From an uncultured Granulosicoccus sp. (GTDB taxonomy: Bacteria > Pseudomonadota > Gammaproteobacteria > Granulosicoccales > Granulosicoccaceae): DNA of 12,506 bases. Shown one piece after another: positions 6,318-12,506 of this stretch (the first letter of the stretch is position 1; each line of letters begins with the position of its first letter). Below the pieces are notes generated by a model. It saw only the letters and a list, made by a program, of their open reading frames with translations. It searched no databases and was not told the DNA's origin. Location of the stretch: positions 1 to 12,506 of the forward strand of contig CALLPU010000478.1 of the NCBI GenBank assembly GCA_938016235.1, given 5' to 3'. The position numbers and the translations under genes are program-made.

Positions 6318-7943
6318 TCAGGATAAAGACGGGCCGGCATCAACCAGTGATCGCCCACTGTCGGTATCCGTGTACTGCACGAAGTTATCGATAAAAAGCT
6401 GGGCCAGTTTGTCTGCCGCGTTCTGCCACTGCGCCACATCATCGTAGGTACTTCGTGGGTCGAGCAATTGTGCATCCACGCCAGGCAGTTCGGTAGGTAC
6501 GCTAAGGTTGAACGTGGGTATCACGGCGGTGTCGCTATCGTCTATGGAACCATCCAGGATGGCATCGATGATGGCGCGTGTTGCCTGGATGGAAATACGA
6601 TTGCCTGATCCATTCCAACCCGTATTGACCAGATAGGCCTTCGAGCCCGACGCCACCATGCGCTTACTCAACTCATCGGCATATTTGGTGGGGTGCAAAC
6701 TCAGAAACGCCTTGCCAAAACAGGCAGAGAACGTGGGTTGAGGACTGGACACACCCAGTTCCGTACCCGCCATTTTCGCGGTGAATCCAGACAGAAAGTG
6801 ATAACGCGTCTGCTCGGGTGTCAGTATGGAGACGGCTGGTAGAACACCAAAGGCATCAGCGGTCAGGAAGATAACCTTCTCGGCATGCCCCGCCTTGGAT
6901 ACCGGCTTGGCAATGTTCTCGATGTGATGAATAGGATAAGAAACTCGCGCGTTTTCGGTTTTGCTGGCGTCATTGAAATCGATGGAGCCGTCATCAAGCA
7001 CCACGACATTTTCCAATAGCGCATCGCGACGAATAGCCCCGAAGATATCAGGCTCTGCCTCAGCGCTGAGTCTGATGGTTTTGGCGTAGCAGCCACCTTC
7101 GTAATTGAACACGCCATCGTCATCCCAGCCGTGCTCATCATCACCGATCAGCCGACGCTTGGGATCGGTGGACAAGGTTGTCTTGCCAGTGCCCGACAGG
7201 CCGAAGAAAATAGCCGTATCTCCAGCCTCACCGACATTGGCCGAGCAGTGCATTGACGCAACACCCTTGAGCGGCAGCAGGAAATTCATGTAGGAGAAAA
7301 GGCCCTTCTTCATTTCACCGCCGTACCAGGTTCCGCCAATCAGTTGCATCTTCTCCGAGTAATTGAAGGCAACGAAATTTTCGGAGTTCATGCCGTGCTT
7401 CTGCCAATCCGGGTTGACCACGGACGCGCCGTTCATCACCACGAAGTCAGGCTCGAAAGTGGCAAGCTCTGTCATCGTCGGGCGAATGAACATGTTGGTG
7501 ACAAAATGCGCCTGCCAGGCTACTTCGGTGACGAACCTGACACTCAGCCTGCTGTCCTCATTGGCACCGCAGAAAGCGTCAACCACAAACAGACGCTTGC
7601 CGGTCAGATGCTCTCCAATCAGTGCCTTCAAATCATCCCAGACAGGCTGTGAAATCGGTTTGTTGTCGTTCGCTCCCTGATCTGCCCACCACAGTACATC
7701 CCGGGTGAGCCCGTCTTCGACGATATATTTGTCTTTCGGACTGCGGCCAGTGAAAGCACCGGTATCGACAGCAACTGCACCGCTTTTCGTCAGTGTGCCT
7801 CGCTCCAGCGCCTGCAGATCATCACGCATTTCCTCATCAAAGAGCTGCTCGTAGGAGGGGTTGTAGACAACCTCATCGGTCGCCAGAATGCCGTAAGGTG
7901 ACAGGTCTAAACCAGGGGTTAGCACGCGAGCCGTCTGATTCAT
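6318..7943 (-). CDS. pckA: Phosphoenolpyruvate carboxykinase (ATP)
   Basis: A 541-residue cytoplasmic enzyme converting oxaloacetate and ATP to phosphoenolpyruvate, CO2 and ADP, the entry step of gluconeogenesis. Seen: TGRSPKDK with the substrate Arg67; WYGGEMKK with Tyr207 and Lys213; the metal ligand His232 in MHCSANVG; the ATP P-loop GLSGTGKTT (248-256, Lys254); the Mg/Mn kinase-2 motif GDDEHGW (Asp268-Asp269); and the ENARVSYP block. These mark the ATP-dependent, not the GTP-dependent, family, and the length is normal (E. coli 540). ATG 7943 has CTGGAG 6 nt upstream. It converges on bepA with 15 bp between stops and no clear hairpin with T-run there, so the transcripts may overlap. It is monocistronic as far as seen, with its promoter in the 351 bp upstream gap. 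Confidence 0.97.
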   Translation of the reverse strand: MNQTARVLTPGLDLSPYGILATDEVVYNPSYEQLFDEEMRDDLQALERGTLTKSGAVAVDTGAFTGRSPKDKYIVEDGLTRDVLWWADQGANDNKPISQPVWDDLKALIGEHLTGKRLFVVDAFCGANEDSRLSVRFVTEVAWQAHFVTNMFIRPTMTELATFEPDFVVMNGASVVNPDWQKHGMNSENFVAFNYSEKMQLIGGTWYGGEMKKGLFSYMNFLLPLKGVASMHCSANVGEAGDTAIFFGLSGTGKTTLSTDPKRRLIGDDEHGWDDDGVFNYEGGCYAKTIRLSAEAEPDIFGAIRRDALLENVVVLDDGSIDFNDASKTENARVSYPIHHIENIAKPVSKAGHAEKVIFLTADAFGVLPAVSILTPEQTRYHFLSGFTAKMAGTELGVSSPQPTFSACFGKAFLSLHPTKYADELSKRMVASGSKAYLVNTGWNGSGNRISIQATRAIIDAILDGSIDDSDTAVIPTFNLSVPTELPGVDAQLLDPRSTYDDVAQWQNAADKLAQLFIDNFVQYTDTDSGRSLVDAGPSLS

Positions 7944-8125
7944 CTATTACTCCAGAAAGTAGTCAACACCAAAAACGAAAAGGTTAGGGGCCATGCAGGC
8001 ACACGGAGTTACCTGTAACGGCTTCGAGGCGTCGAACTATACTGTAGGAGGGGCAGTCAGGACACAGCTCAGCCACACAAATTTACTGTAAAAACAGCTA
8101 CTTGAAGGTATGTTACGCGATTTTT

Positions 8126-8138
8126 GTAGTTTAACTAC
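8126..8138. repeat. 13 bp palindrome in the pckA upstream region
   Basis: GTAGTT and AACTAC flank a single central T, a perfect 6+1+6 dyad next to TTTTT, about 185 bp upstream of the pckA start. The size suits a dimeric regulator site. No known consensus is recognised. Confidence 0.3.
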
Positions 8139-8252
8139 TGACGGCTGGATCGCACTTTTCGGTGCTAACGCCTTGACTGCAAAGGGGCTTGGCGGCCTTG
8201 CAGGTCGCAGGTGTCTTGTGTCGCGCAGGGGTGGCAACCGGTTGCAGAGAAA

Positions 8253-8284
8253 ATATCCGGTAATTTCAGTTCATGCCCGGATAT
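8253..8284 (-). terminator. Candidate terminator after the TT3-repeat gene
   Basis: A perfect 8 bp inverted repeat, ATATCCGG (8253-8260) and CCGGATAT (8277-8284), with a 16 nt loop. It starts 10 bp past the stop at 8295. Read on the minus strand, the second arm is followed by TTTCTCT, a moderate T-rich tract. The long loop and broken T-tract make it a weak intrinsic terminator; an operator is the alternative. Confidence 0.42.
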
Positions 8285-8294
8285 GTAATGTGCC

Positions 8295-10004
8295 TCACGA
8301 AAACAATCGCCGAGCGCAGGCTTTACGGGCAAGTCGTGCAAACAGGCTCACAACCAGCAACAGCCACAAAACGGCATCGGTTCTGGCACTGCCTACCGGT
8401 CCTACAGCGCATCCGGCGCCGCCAGACAGGCCGGTTTCAATCAGCCCCACGTTCTGGCCGGGTGAAGAATCTGGCGGCTCTACTGGCGTTACCGGCGGTG
8501 TGGGATCATCGCCCTGCCCCGGGCCTGTGCGGCTGCCATCTGCATTGTCGTCCTGAAAATCCGGAATATTGTCATCATCGGTGTCTGGCAGGCTGTCGGC
8601 GGACACAACCAGGTTCTCGCCATCCACCATGCCATCCTGGTCAATATCGACGCTGTTGTCGAGCACACCGTTGGAATCGGTATCGGTACCACCGGCTTCA
8701 AGAATATCGGCTACACCATCGCCATCACTGTCGATTTCACGGAAGTCCCGATTCCCGTCACCATCGGTGTCCGCAATGGCAAACACCGGCACACCTGAGT
8801 CCACCGCCGTTTCGGCAAGATCGACATAGCCGTTGGCCCCCGTGAGCTGTTGGCTGTCAACACGACCGTCATTGTCGGCGTCCACCGTGTTGACGTCAAA
8901 CTCGCCGCTATTGGCCTCACGGATGTCCGCAATGCCATCGTTGTCGCTATCCAGATCCTGATAATCGGGAACACCGTCACCATCAGAGTCGACCGGTGAG
9001 GTGGGCGTATCGCCAACTTCAATCACATCTGGAATGGTGTCGTTGTCGGAGTCCAGATCATTCCGGTCAAGTACGCCGTCGCGGTCGGTGTCGGCATCCG
9101 CCTCTATGCTGTCGGGAATGGTATCCCTGTCTGCATCACCGGAGGCTTCTTCGCTATCAGGAATGCCATCGTCGTCAGAATCCTGATCCAGATAGTCTGG
9201 TATACCGTCGTTGTCGGTGTCCGCCGGTACGAGTGGATTACTACCCGCCTCTACATAATCGGGTATGAAGTCGGAGTCGGAATCCACGTCGAGGTAGTCC
9301 GGGGTTTGATCGCCATCTGAATCCACAGTGACGCCTTCCACAATATCGGGGATGCCATCGTTGTCGTTATCAGGATCGGTAATGTCCGGGCGTTCATCGC
9401 CATCGGAATCAAGCAGTATCTCGAGCGAGTAGTCTTCCACTTCCCCATCACTGGCGGGCCCCTGCATGCTCTGTTCGGTCAGCGCATCGGTAGAGATACG
9501 AAACCGCGCATAGGTTGTTCCCGCAAAGGAGCTGCTGATGTTGGTCAGATCGGGCCACTGCAGCTTGAATTTTTCATTGTTGGTACCGGCGGGCACGGTT
9601 GCCGTTGCCGCTTCGTCGGCGTCGAAGCGACCATCGCCATCGAAATCCACCCAGCCCACGAGTGTGGCATCGGTATCCAGAGGGTTGGAGGCAAACACGT
9701 TGGTATCGTATGACTTACCGTTCTGAACCAGTACAGGGAAGGCAAATACACCGCCTTCGTCGTCCAGACCATCGTTGTCATCATCCAGCGCCGTGATGCC
9801 CGCCACAGGCGAGTTATCGTCCGGTTCATCATTGCCCAGAAACGGGCTGCCTATCACAACAGCATGACTGGCCTGACCATAACTTGCCGGCGCGTCTCCT
9901 GTGTCTGCTGCAAACGAGACTGAGCTCATCAACAACGCAACCACCGCGGTTGTTCGTTTACATGCAAACCCTGCCAAATGCAGCGTCAAATCGGTTCGTG
10001 CCAT
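8295..10004 (-). CDS. Secreted GEVED-domain protein with thrombospondin type 3 repeats and C-terminal sorting signal
   Basis: A 569-residue, very acidic, probably surface or extracellular protein. A signal peptide spans residues 1-33 with an unusually long n-region (Lys17-Arg18 then VVALLMSSVSFA, cleavage near AADTG). Residues 36-195 form a domain beginning GDAPASYG and ending DGEVEDYSL, the hallmark of GEVED domains, with an embedded DFDGDGRFDADE calcium loop. Residues 199-488 are TT3-type repeats (DSDGDGVPDYQD, DSDNDGIAD), expected to bind Ca2+ and fold as a rod. A Pro/Gly-rich linker (490-518) leads to IETGLSGGAGCAVGPVGS, a hydrophobic stretch (544-556) and an Arg/Lys tail. No enzyme motif is visible, so the role (adhesion, matrix or structural) is unknown. 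It lies 124 bp after the OmpA/TT3 gene and shares its tail motif. The ATG at 10004 has only a close AAGGA. Confidence 0.85.
   Translation of the reverse strand: MARTDLTLHLAGFACKRTTAVVALLMSSVSFAADTGDAPASYGQASHAVVIGSPFLGNDEPDDNSPVAGITALDDDNDGLDDEGGVFAFPVLVQNGKSYDTNVFASNPLDTDATLVGWVDFDGDGRFDADEAATATVPAGTNNEKFKLQWPDLTNISSSFAGTTYARFRISTDALTEQSMQGPASDGEVEDYSLEILLDSDGDERPDITDPDNDNDGIPDIVEGVTVDSDGDQTPDYLDVDSDSDFIPDYVEAGSNPLVPADTDNDGIPDYLDQDSDDDGIPDSEEASGDADRDTIPDSIEADADTDRDGVLDRNDLDSDNDTIPDVIEVGDTPTSPVDSDGDGVPDYQDLDSDNDGIADIREANSGEFDVNTVDADNDGRVDSQQLTGANGYVDLAETAVDSGVPVFAIADTDGDGNRDFREIDSDGDGVADILEAGGTDTDSNGVLDNSVDIDQDGMVDGENLVVSADSLPDTDDDNIPDFQDDNADGSRTGPGQGDDPTPPVTPVEPPDSSPGQNVGLIETGLSGGAGCAVGPVGSARTDAVLWLLLVVSLFARLARKACARRLFS
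8298..8417 (-). other. C-terminal tripartite sorting-signal-like tail
   Basis: Residues 530-569: a Gly/Cys motif (AGCAVGPVGS), then TDAVLWLLLVVSLFARL as a hydrophobic helix, then KACARR. The layout is that of CTERM signals processed by dedicated membrane proteases. The Cys plus a following D-x-x position suggests the JDVT-CTERM or similar class, but the DPT element is degenerate here (TDAV). No processing enzyme is encoded in the window. Confidence 0.6.
8541..9410 (-). repeat. TT3 repeat tract of the GEVED protein
   Basis: It encodes residues 199-488. Copies centre on DxDxDGxxD calcium loops followed by DxxDxDSDNDGI-like linkers. One longer insertion (LTGANGYVDLAETAVDSGVP, near 385-404) interrupts the run. 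The DNA keeps near-identical short words on the plus strand (such as CATCGTTGTC), so slippage or recombination between copies is possible. Confidence 0.85.
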
Positions 10005-10128
10005 GTCCTTGTCTCACGTCAGTAAGCTGCAACCAACATCATTTGCACGAGCCTAACAAATGGCACGTTCCTACAGGGCAACCAGCCTCACTCGTTACCG
10101 GAGTGCAACACGTTGTTGATGCAATATT

Positions 10129-12506
10129 TTATTGCAGAATCGAAAATTCCACTCGCCGGTTGGCTGCTCGTCCTGCCGCATTAAGATTGCTGGTGCGCGG
10201 TTTGGATTCTCCAAAGGCCTGTGGTCGCAGACGCGATCCGGAAATGCCCTGGTCGACCAGAAAACTGGCTACGGCAATGGCGCGGCGTTTTGACAACTGC
10301 AGGTTGGCATCCGCTGCACCCAGATTGTCGGTATGCGCTTCGATGGTTACGCGAACGTCCGGGTATTCATTCAAGGTATCGGCCACACCGGTCAACACCG
10401 TCAGGGCTTCGCTGGTCAGGGTATCGGAGCCTGTCTCAAAGGTTATGCCCTCAATCACTCCGTTAAATAACGCACAACCATCCTCTTTCACAGGTGTACC
10501 AGCCGCCGTATCCGGACACTGATCAGCCGTACCAACCACACCATCACCGTCCTCATCAACGGGCGCTACCGGTGCGGGCGTTTTCACGGGAGCCGGTACG
10601 GGAGCAACAGGCTCTAAAGCCGGCGTAATCACTTCAGGTGTGACTACCTTGGGTTCAGCATCTTCAGGCGCCGCCACCTCGGACTGTACGATTTCTGGAG
10701 CGGGCACGGGTCGCGTACGCGAGCGGGCTGGCTCACCAAACCGATACACAACACCCAGTTGGGCATACTTGGCATCGGTTTCGTGAGCCATCAACTCGGC
10801 ACGCAGCGCTACACCGTTTTCCAATCCGTACTCAAGACCTGCGCCTACCAGCAAGTGCACATCATTCACGCGCCGGTAGTTCACAACCTCAGCATCGTTG
10901 GCCATGGTGCCCAGACCCAGCCTGCCGAATGCCCCAAAGCCCTGGCGCCTGGAGCGGTCACGCGAATCGTTCAACCCATAGATGATGCCACTGACACCCG
11001 CCACCGTGTAGTCGATAGAGCCGGCAGGCTGCAAGGTGGCCTCGCCCAGGCTGGCCAGGTGTCCCTCAACACTGAATCGATTGTTCAGGTCATAGCCGAT
11101 GGTTGCTGACAAGCCGGCGCTCTGTGAATCGTCCACCGAAGTGCCCGCTACACCGTCCGTGTCCGGCTCCAACTGACTTCCCAGAACACCCAGACCCGCA
11201 TAAACACGGTTTTCAAAATCACGATCACTACCGGTATCCAGAACACCGCAGCCACTGATGGCTACGGCGCTGGCAATCACACTCAACGCCACGACGCGGC
11301 GCCTTCGCACTCGCATCGCCAGAAACAAGACGCTGCCTGCCATGAGAAACGCGATGGTGGGATCGAGCTTGGAAGACGAACCCACGGGGCCAATGCTGCA
11401 GCCGAAGCCCGAACCACCCAGCCCCGTTTCAATAACATCACTCAGCGCTTGTCCCTGTGTCAGATCAGGTACTCCGTCACCGTCGCTATCCGGCAATGCA
11501 ACAGGGTTGCCCTGAGACAGACCATCGGTTGCGTCATCGACCGGGCCGGCAAACCCATCACCGTTCACATCCGGATCGGCGGAGTCCACAATGCCATCGT
11601 TGTCGGAATCAACGCCGGCGACGAAATCAACATCCATCGTGTCGTCGATGCTGTCGTTATCCAGGTCAGTACCACCGGTCACATCCACGTCGTTCTGATC
11701 CGGTACGCCATCGCCATCTGCATCATTGAGCAGATCTGTCTGGCCGTCGTTGTTATTGTCAGCGCCGCCGGCTTCCTGCAGATCGCTGATGCCGTCGTTG
11801 TCACTGTCCAGATCAATGCTGTTGGGTGCACCGTCTCCATCGGTATCGGTCAGATGAGCCAGAAAAGCCGCAATATTGTCGTCCAGCCCATCACCGTTGG
11901 CATCCACAAAATTGTCAATCCGACCATCGTTATCCTGATCGTTGCCCGGGCCAAAATTCTCGAACAGATCAGACAAACCATCCTGGTCACTGTCCAGATC
12001 ACGGATGTCTGCAATGCGATCATGATCCGTGTCGAGTAGTGACGTTGACTTGCCGTCCAGCGAATCGTCCGCGCCGTCCCGGTTTGCATCAGTGAAGTTA
12101 TCGATACGGGCGTTCAGGTCTGCATCCAGATAGCCGGCTTCCTGCATATCTGTCAGCCCGTCGTTGTCAGAATCCAGGTCCAACCGGTCTGGAACACCAT
12201 CACCGTCTGTATCCAGATTGTTGTCAGTGGCTTCAGCCGCCACTCCAAAGGCATCGACGGTTACCGCCGACGCCAGTCGCCCGGTACTGGATACCGTAGA
12301 CGCACCGGCTTCCAGCGCATCGAAAATTCCGTCGTTGTCACTGTCCAGATCCAGGTAATCCGGAACTGCGTCGCCGTCTGTATCAGTGGCTGTCTCAAGA
12401 CTGTCCAGAACACCATCGTTATCACTGTCTCGATCCAGTCGTTCAAGGACCCCATCGTTATCACTATCGCCGGAGCCTTCGACCATGTCGGAGATACCGT
12501 CGTTGT
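10129..12506 (-). CDS. OmpA-family outer-membrane protein fused to an N-terminal TT3-repeat/CTERM passenger (5' partial)
   Basis: The frame is open across the window's right edge, so the N-terminus is missing. Residues are numbered from the first visible Met (12486), itself inside a TT3 repeat. Order: TT3 repeats (1-345); IETGLGGSGFGCSIGPVGS (352-370) with LDPT and a hydrophobic helix (378-390) ending in MRVRRRR; a second hydrophobic stretch with lipobox ISGC (Cys413); a region of alternating strands ending LGVVYRFG (424-584), probably an OmpA-like barrel; a Pro/Val-rich linker (590-643); DEDGDGVVGTADQCPDT (644-660); and an OmpA peptidoglycan-binding domain (678-785). In that domain Asp720 and Arg735 keep the spacing of the diaminopimelate-binding pair of E. 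coli OmpA. It should anchor the outer membrane to the cell wall. It is odd in carrying a sorting signal mid-protein. Translation from ATG 11316 would give a 395-residue lipoprotein-like OmpA instead. Confidence 0.85.
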   Translation of the reverse strand, partial: NDGISDMVEGSGDSDNDGVLERLDRDSDNDGVLDSLETATDTDGDAVPDYLDLDSDNDGIFDALEAGASTVSSTGRLASAVTVDAFGVAAEATDNNLDTDGDGVPDRLDLDSDNDGLTDMQEAGYLDADLNARIDNFTDANRDGADDSLDGKSTSLLDTDHDRIADIRDLDSDQDGLSDLFENFGPGNDQDNDGRIDNFVDANGDGLDDNIAAFLAHLTDTDGDGAPNSIDLDSDNDGISDLQEAGGADNNNDGQTDLLNDADGDGVPDQNDVDVTGGTDLDNDSIDDTMDVDFVAGVDSDNDGIVDSADPDVNGDGFAGPVDDATDGLSQGNPVALPDSDGDGVPDLTQGQALSDVIETGLGGSGFGCSIGPVGSSSKLDPTIAFLMAGSVLFLAMRVRRRRVVALSVIASAVAISGCGVLDTGSDRDFENRVYAGLGVLGSQLEPDTDGVAGTSVDDSQSAGLSATIGYDLNNRFSVEGHLASLGEATLQPAGSIDYTVAGVSGIIYGLNDSRDRSRRQGFGAFGRLGLGTMANDAEVVNYRRVNDVHLLVGAGLEYGLENGVALRAELMAHETDAKYAQLGVVYRFGEPARSRTRPVPAPEIVQSEVAAPEDAEPKVVTPEVITPALEPVAPVPAPVKTPAPVAPVDEDGDGVVGTADQCPDTAAGTPVKEDGCALFNGVIEGITFETGSDTLTSEALTVLTGVADTLNEYPDVRVTIEAHTDNLGAADANLQLSKRRAIAVASFLVDQGISGSRLRPQAFGESKPRTSNLNAAGRAANRRVEFSILQ
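11248..11316 (-). other. Internal lipoprotein signal peptide and possible alternative start
   Basis: Residues 391-413: an ATG codon at 11314-11316, then RVRRRR (n-region), VVALSVIASAVA (h-region) and I-S-G-C, a perfect lipobox with Cys413. This is a complete lipoprotein signal if translation starts at this ATG. The bases upstream (TTGTTTCTGGCG) contain no good Shine-Dalgarno, so internal initiation is not well supported. Confidence 0.5.
11296..11436 (-). other. Internal CTERM-like sorting signal
   Basis: Residues 351-397 match the tail of the neighbouring protein (IETGLxGxxxGCxxGPVGS) and are closer to the JDVT-CTERM form, with Cys363 and LDPT (374-377) before the hydrophobic helix and RVRRRR. 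Such signals are normally at the extreme C-terminus; here 388 more residues follow in frame. Confidence 0.6.
11452..12506 (-). repeat. TT3 repeat tract of the OmpA fusion protein
   Basis: Visible residues 1-345 plus seven codons before them. Besides the basic Asp-rich loops, a higher-order unit of 60-62 residues starts at Asp92, Asp152 and Asp214. Each unit has a DTDxD loop, a DLDSDxDG loop, then DxxxDGxxDnfxDAnxDG. A 23-nt stretch is identical at 11792-11814 and 12329-12351. The tract continues past the window edge. Confidence 0.85.

Larger units (their letters stand above)
7944..8294. other. 351 bp non-coding gap upstream of pckA
   Basis: It should hold the pckA promoter and the end of the TT3-repeat transcript. 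On the minus strand TATAGT (plus 8036-8041) is a possible -10, about 95 bp before the pckA start, without a good -35. Other structure: a 13 bp interrupted palindrome at 8126-8138, a small stem CTGT/ACAG at 8086-8097, and the inverted repeat at 8253-8284. The plus-strand ORFs crossing it continue into TT3 antisense sequence and show no protein-like features. Confidence 0.5.

Noticed and set aside
8273..8845. Plus-strand 190-codon ORF rich in Arg, His and Pro
   Set aside because: It is antisense of the TT3 repeats. Its composition is the mirror of repeated Asp and Gly codons.
11792..12351. Repeated DNA words resembling a direct-repeat array
   Set aside because: They vary in spacing, lie in frame within a protein and encode TT3 loops, so this is not CRISPR or any non-coding array.
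9538..12358. Many Ser/Val-rich or Arg/His-rich ORFs in both strands of the TT3 region
   Set aside because: The GAC/GAT-rich repeats keep several other frames open, so these are repeat shadows rather than genes.

Overview
The window looks like a chromosomal segment of a gammaproteobacterium. Its 5' half is a compact minus-strand cluster with strongly gammaproteobacterial proteins: an IlvH-type acetolactate synthase small subunit, a type II phosphatidylserine synthase next to ilv genes, and a rimI gene preceded by a HolD-like gene as in enterics and pseudomonads. I cannot name the genus. The calcium-binding, Asp-rich surface proteins in the 3' half would suit a marine or environmental lineage, but that is inference.

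Layout. Positions 88-4306 (minus strand, read right to left) hold ilvB, ilvN, pssA, a holD-like gene and rimI. ilvB and ilvN overlap by one base (TGATG). The later gaps are 78, 30 and 14 bp, so this could be one transcript joining the first committed step of branched-chain amino acid synthesis, phosphatidylethanolamine precursor synthesis, a replication clamp-loader accessory and ribosomal protein S18 acetylation. ilvC, which often lies between ilvN and pssA, is absent. Upstream of ilvB is a doubtful 75-codon ORF and then a divergent intergenic region.

Positions 4845-6302 (plus) encode a BepA-type periplasmic M48 metalloprotease with a TPR tail. It converges, with a 15 bp gap, on ATP-dependent phosphoenolpyruvate carboxykinase, pckA (6318-7943, minus). 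A 351 bp non-coding stretch precedes pckA.

Positions 8295-12506 (minus) hold two tandem, related, secreted Asp-rich proteins built on thrombospondin type 3 (TT3) calcium-binding repeats. The downstream one (8295-10004) has a signal peptide, a GEVED domain, TT3 repeats and a C-terminal sorting-signal-like tail (Gly/Cys motif, hydrophobic helix, basic cluster). The upstream one (10129 to beyond the window edge, 5' end missing) has TT3 repeats and a homologous sorting signal, but no stop codon follows. The frame runs straight into a lipoprotein-type signal sequence (Met-Arg-rich start, ISGC lipobox), a probable OmpA-type beta-barrel, a Pro-rich linker with a short TT3 motif, and an OmpA peptidoglycan-binding domain. 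A sorting signal in the middle of an ORF, back to back with a second export signal, is the most unusual thing in the window. It could be a gene fusion, a processed polyprotein, or two genes with an internal start.

The first 87 bases, past the rimI stop, hold nothing I can support.
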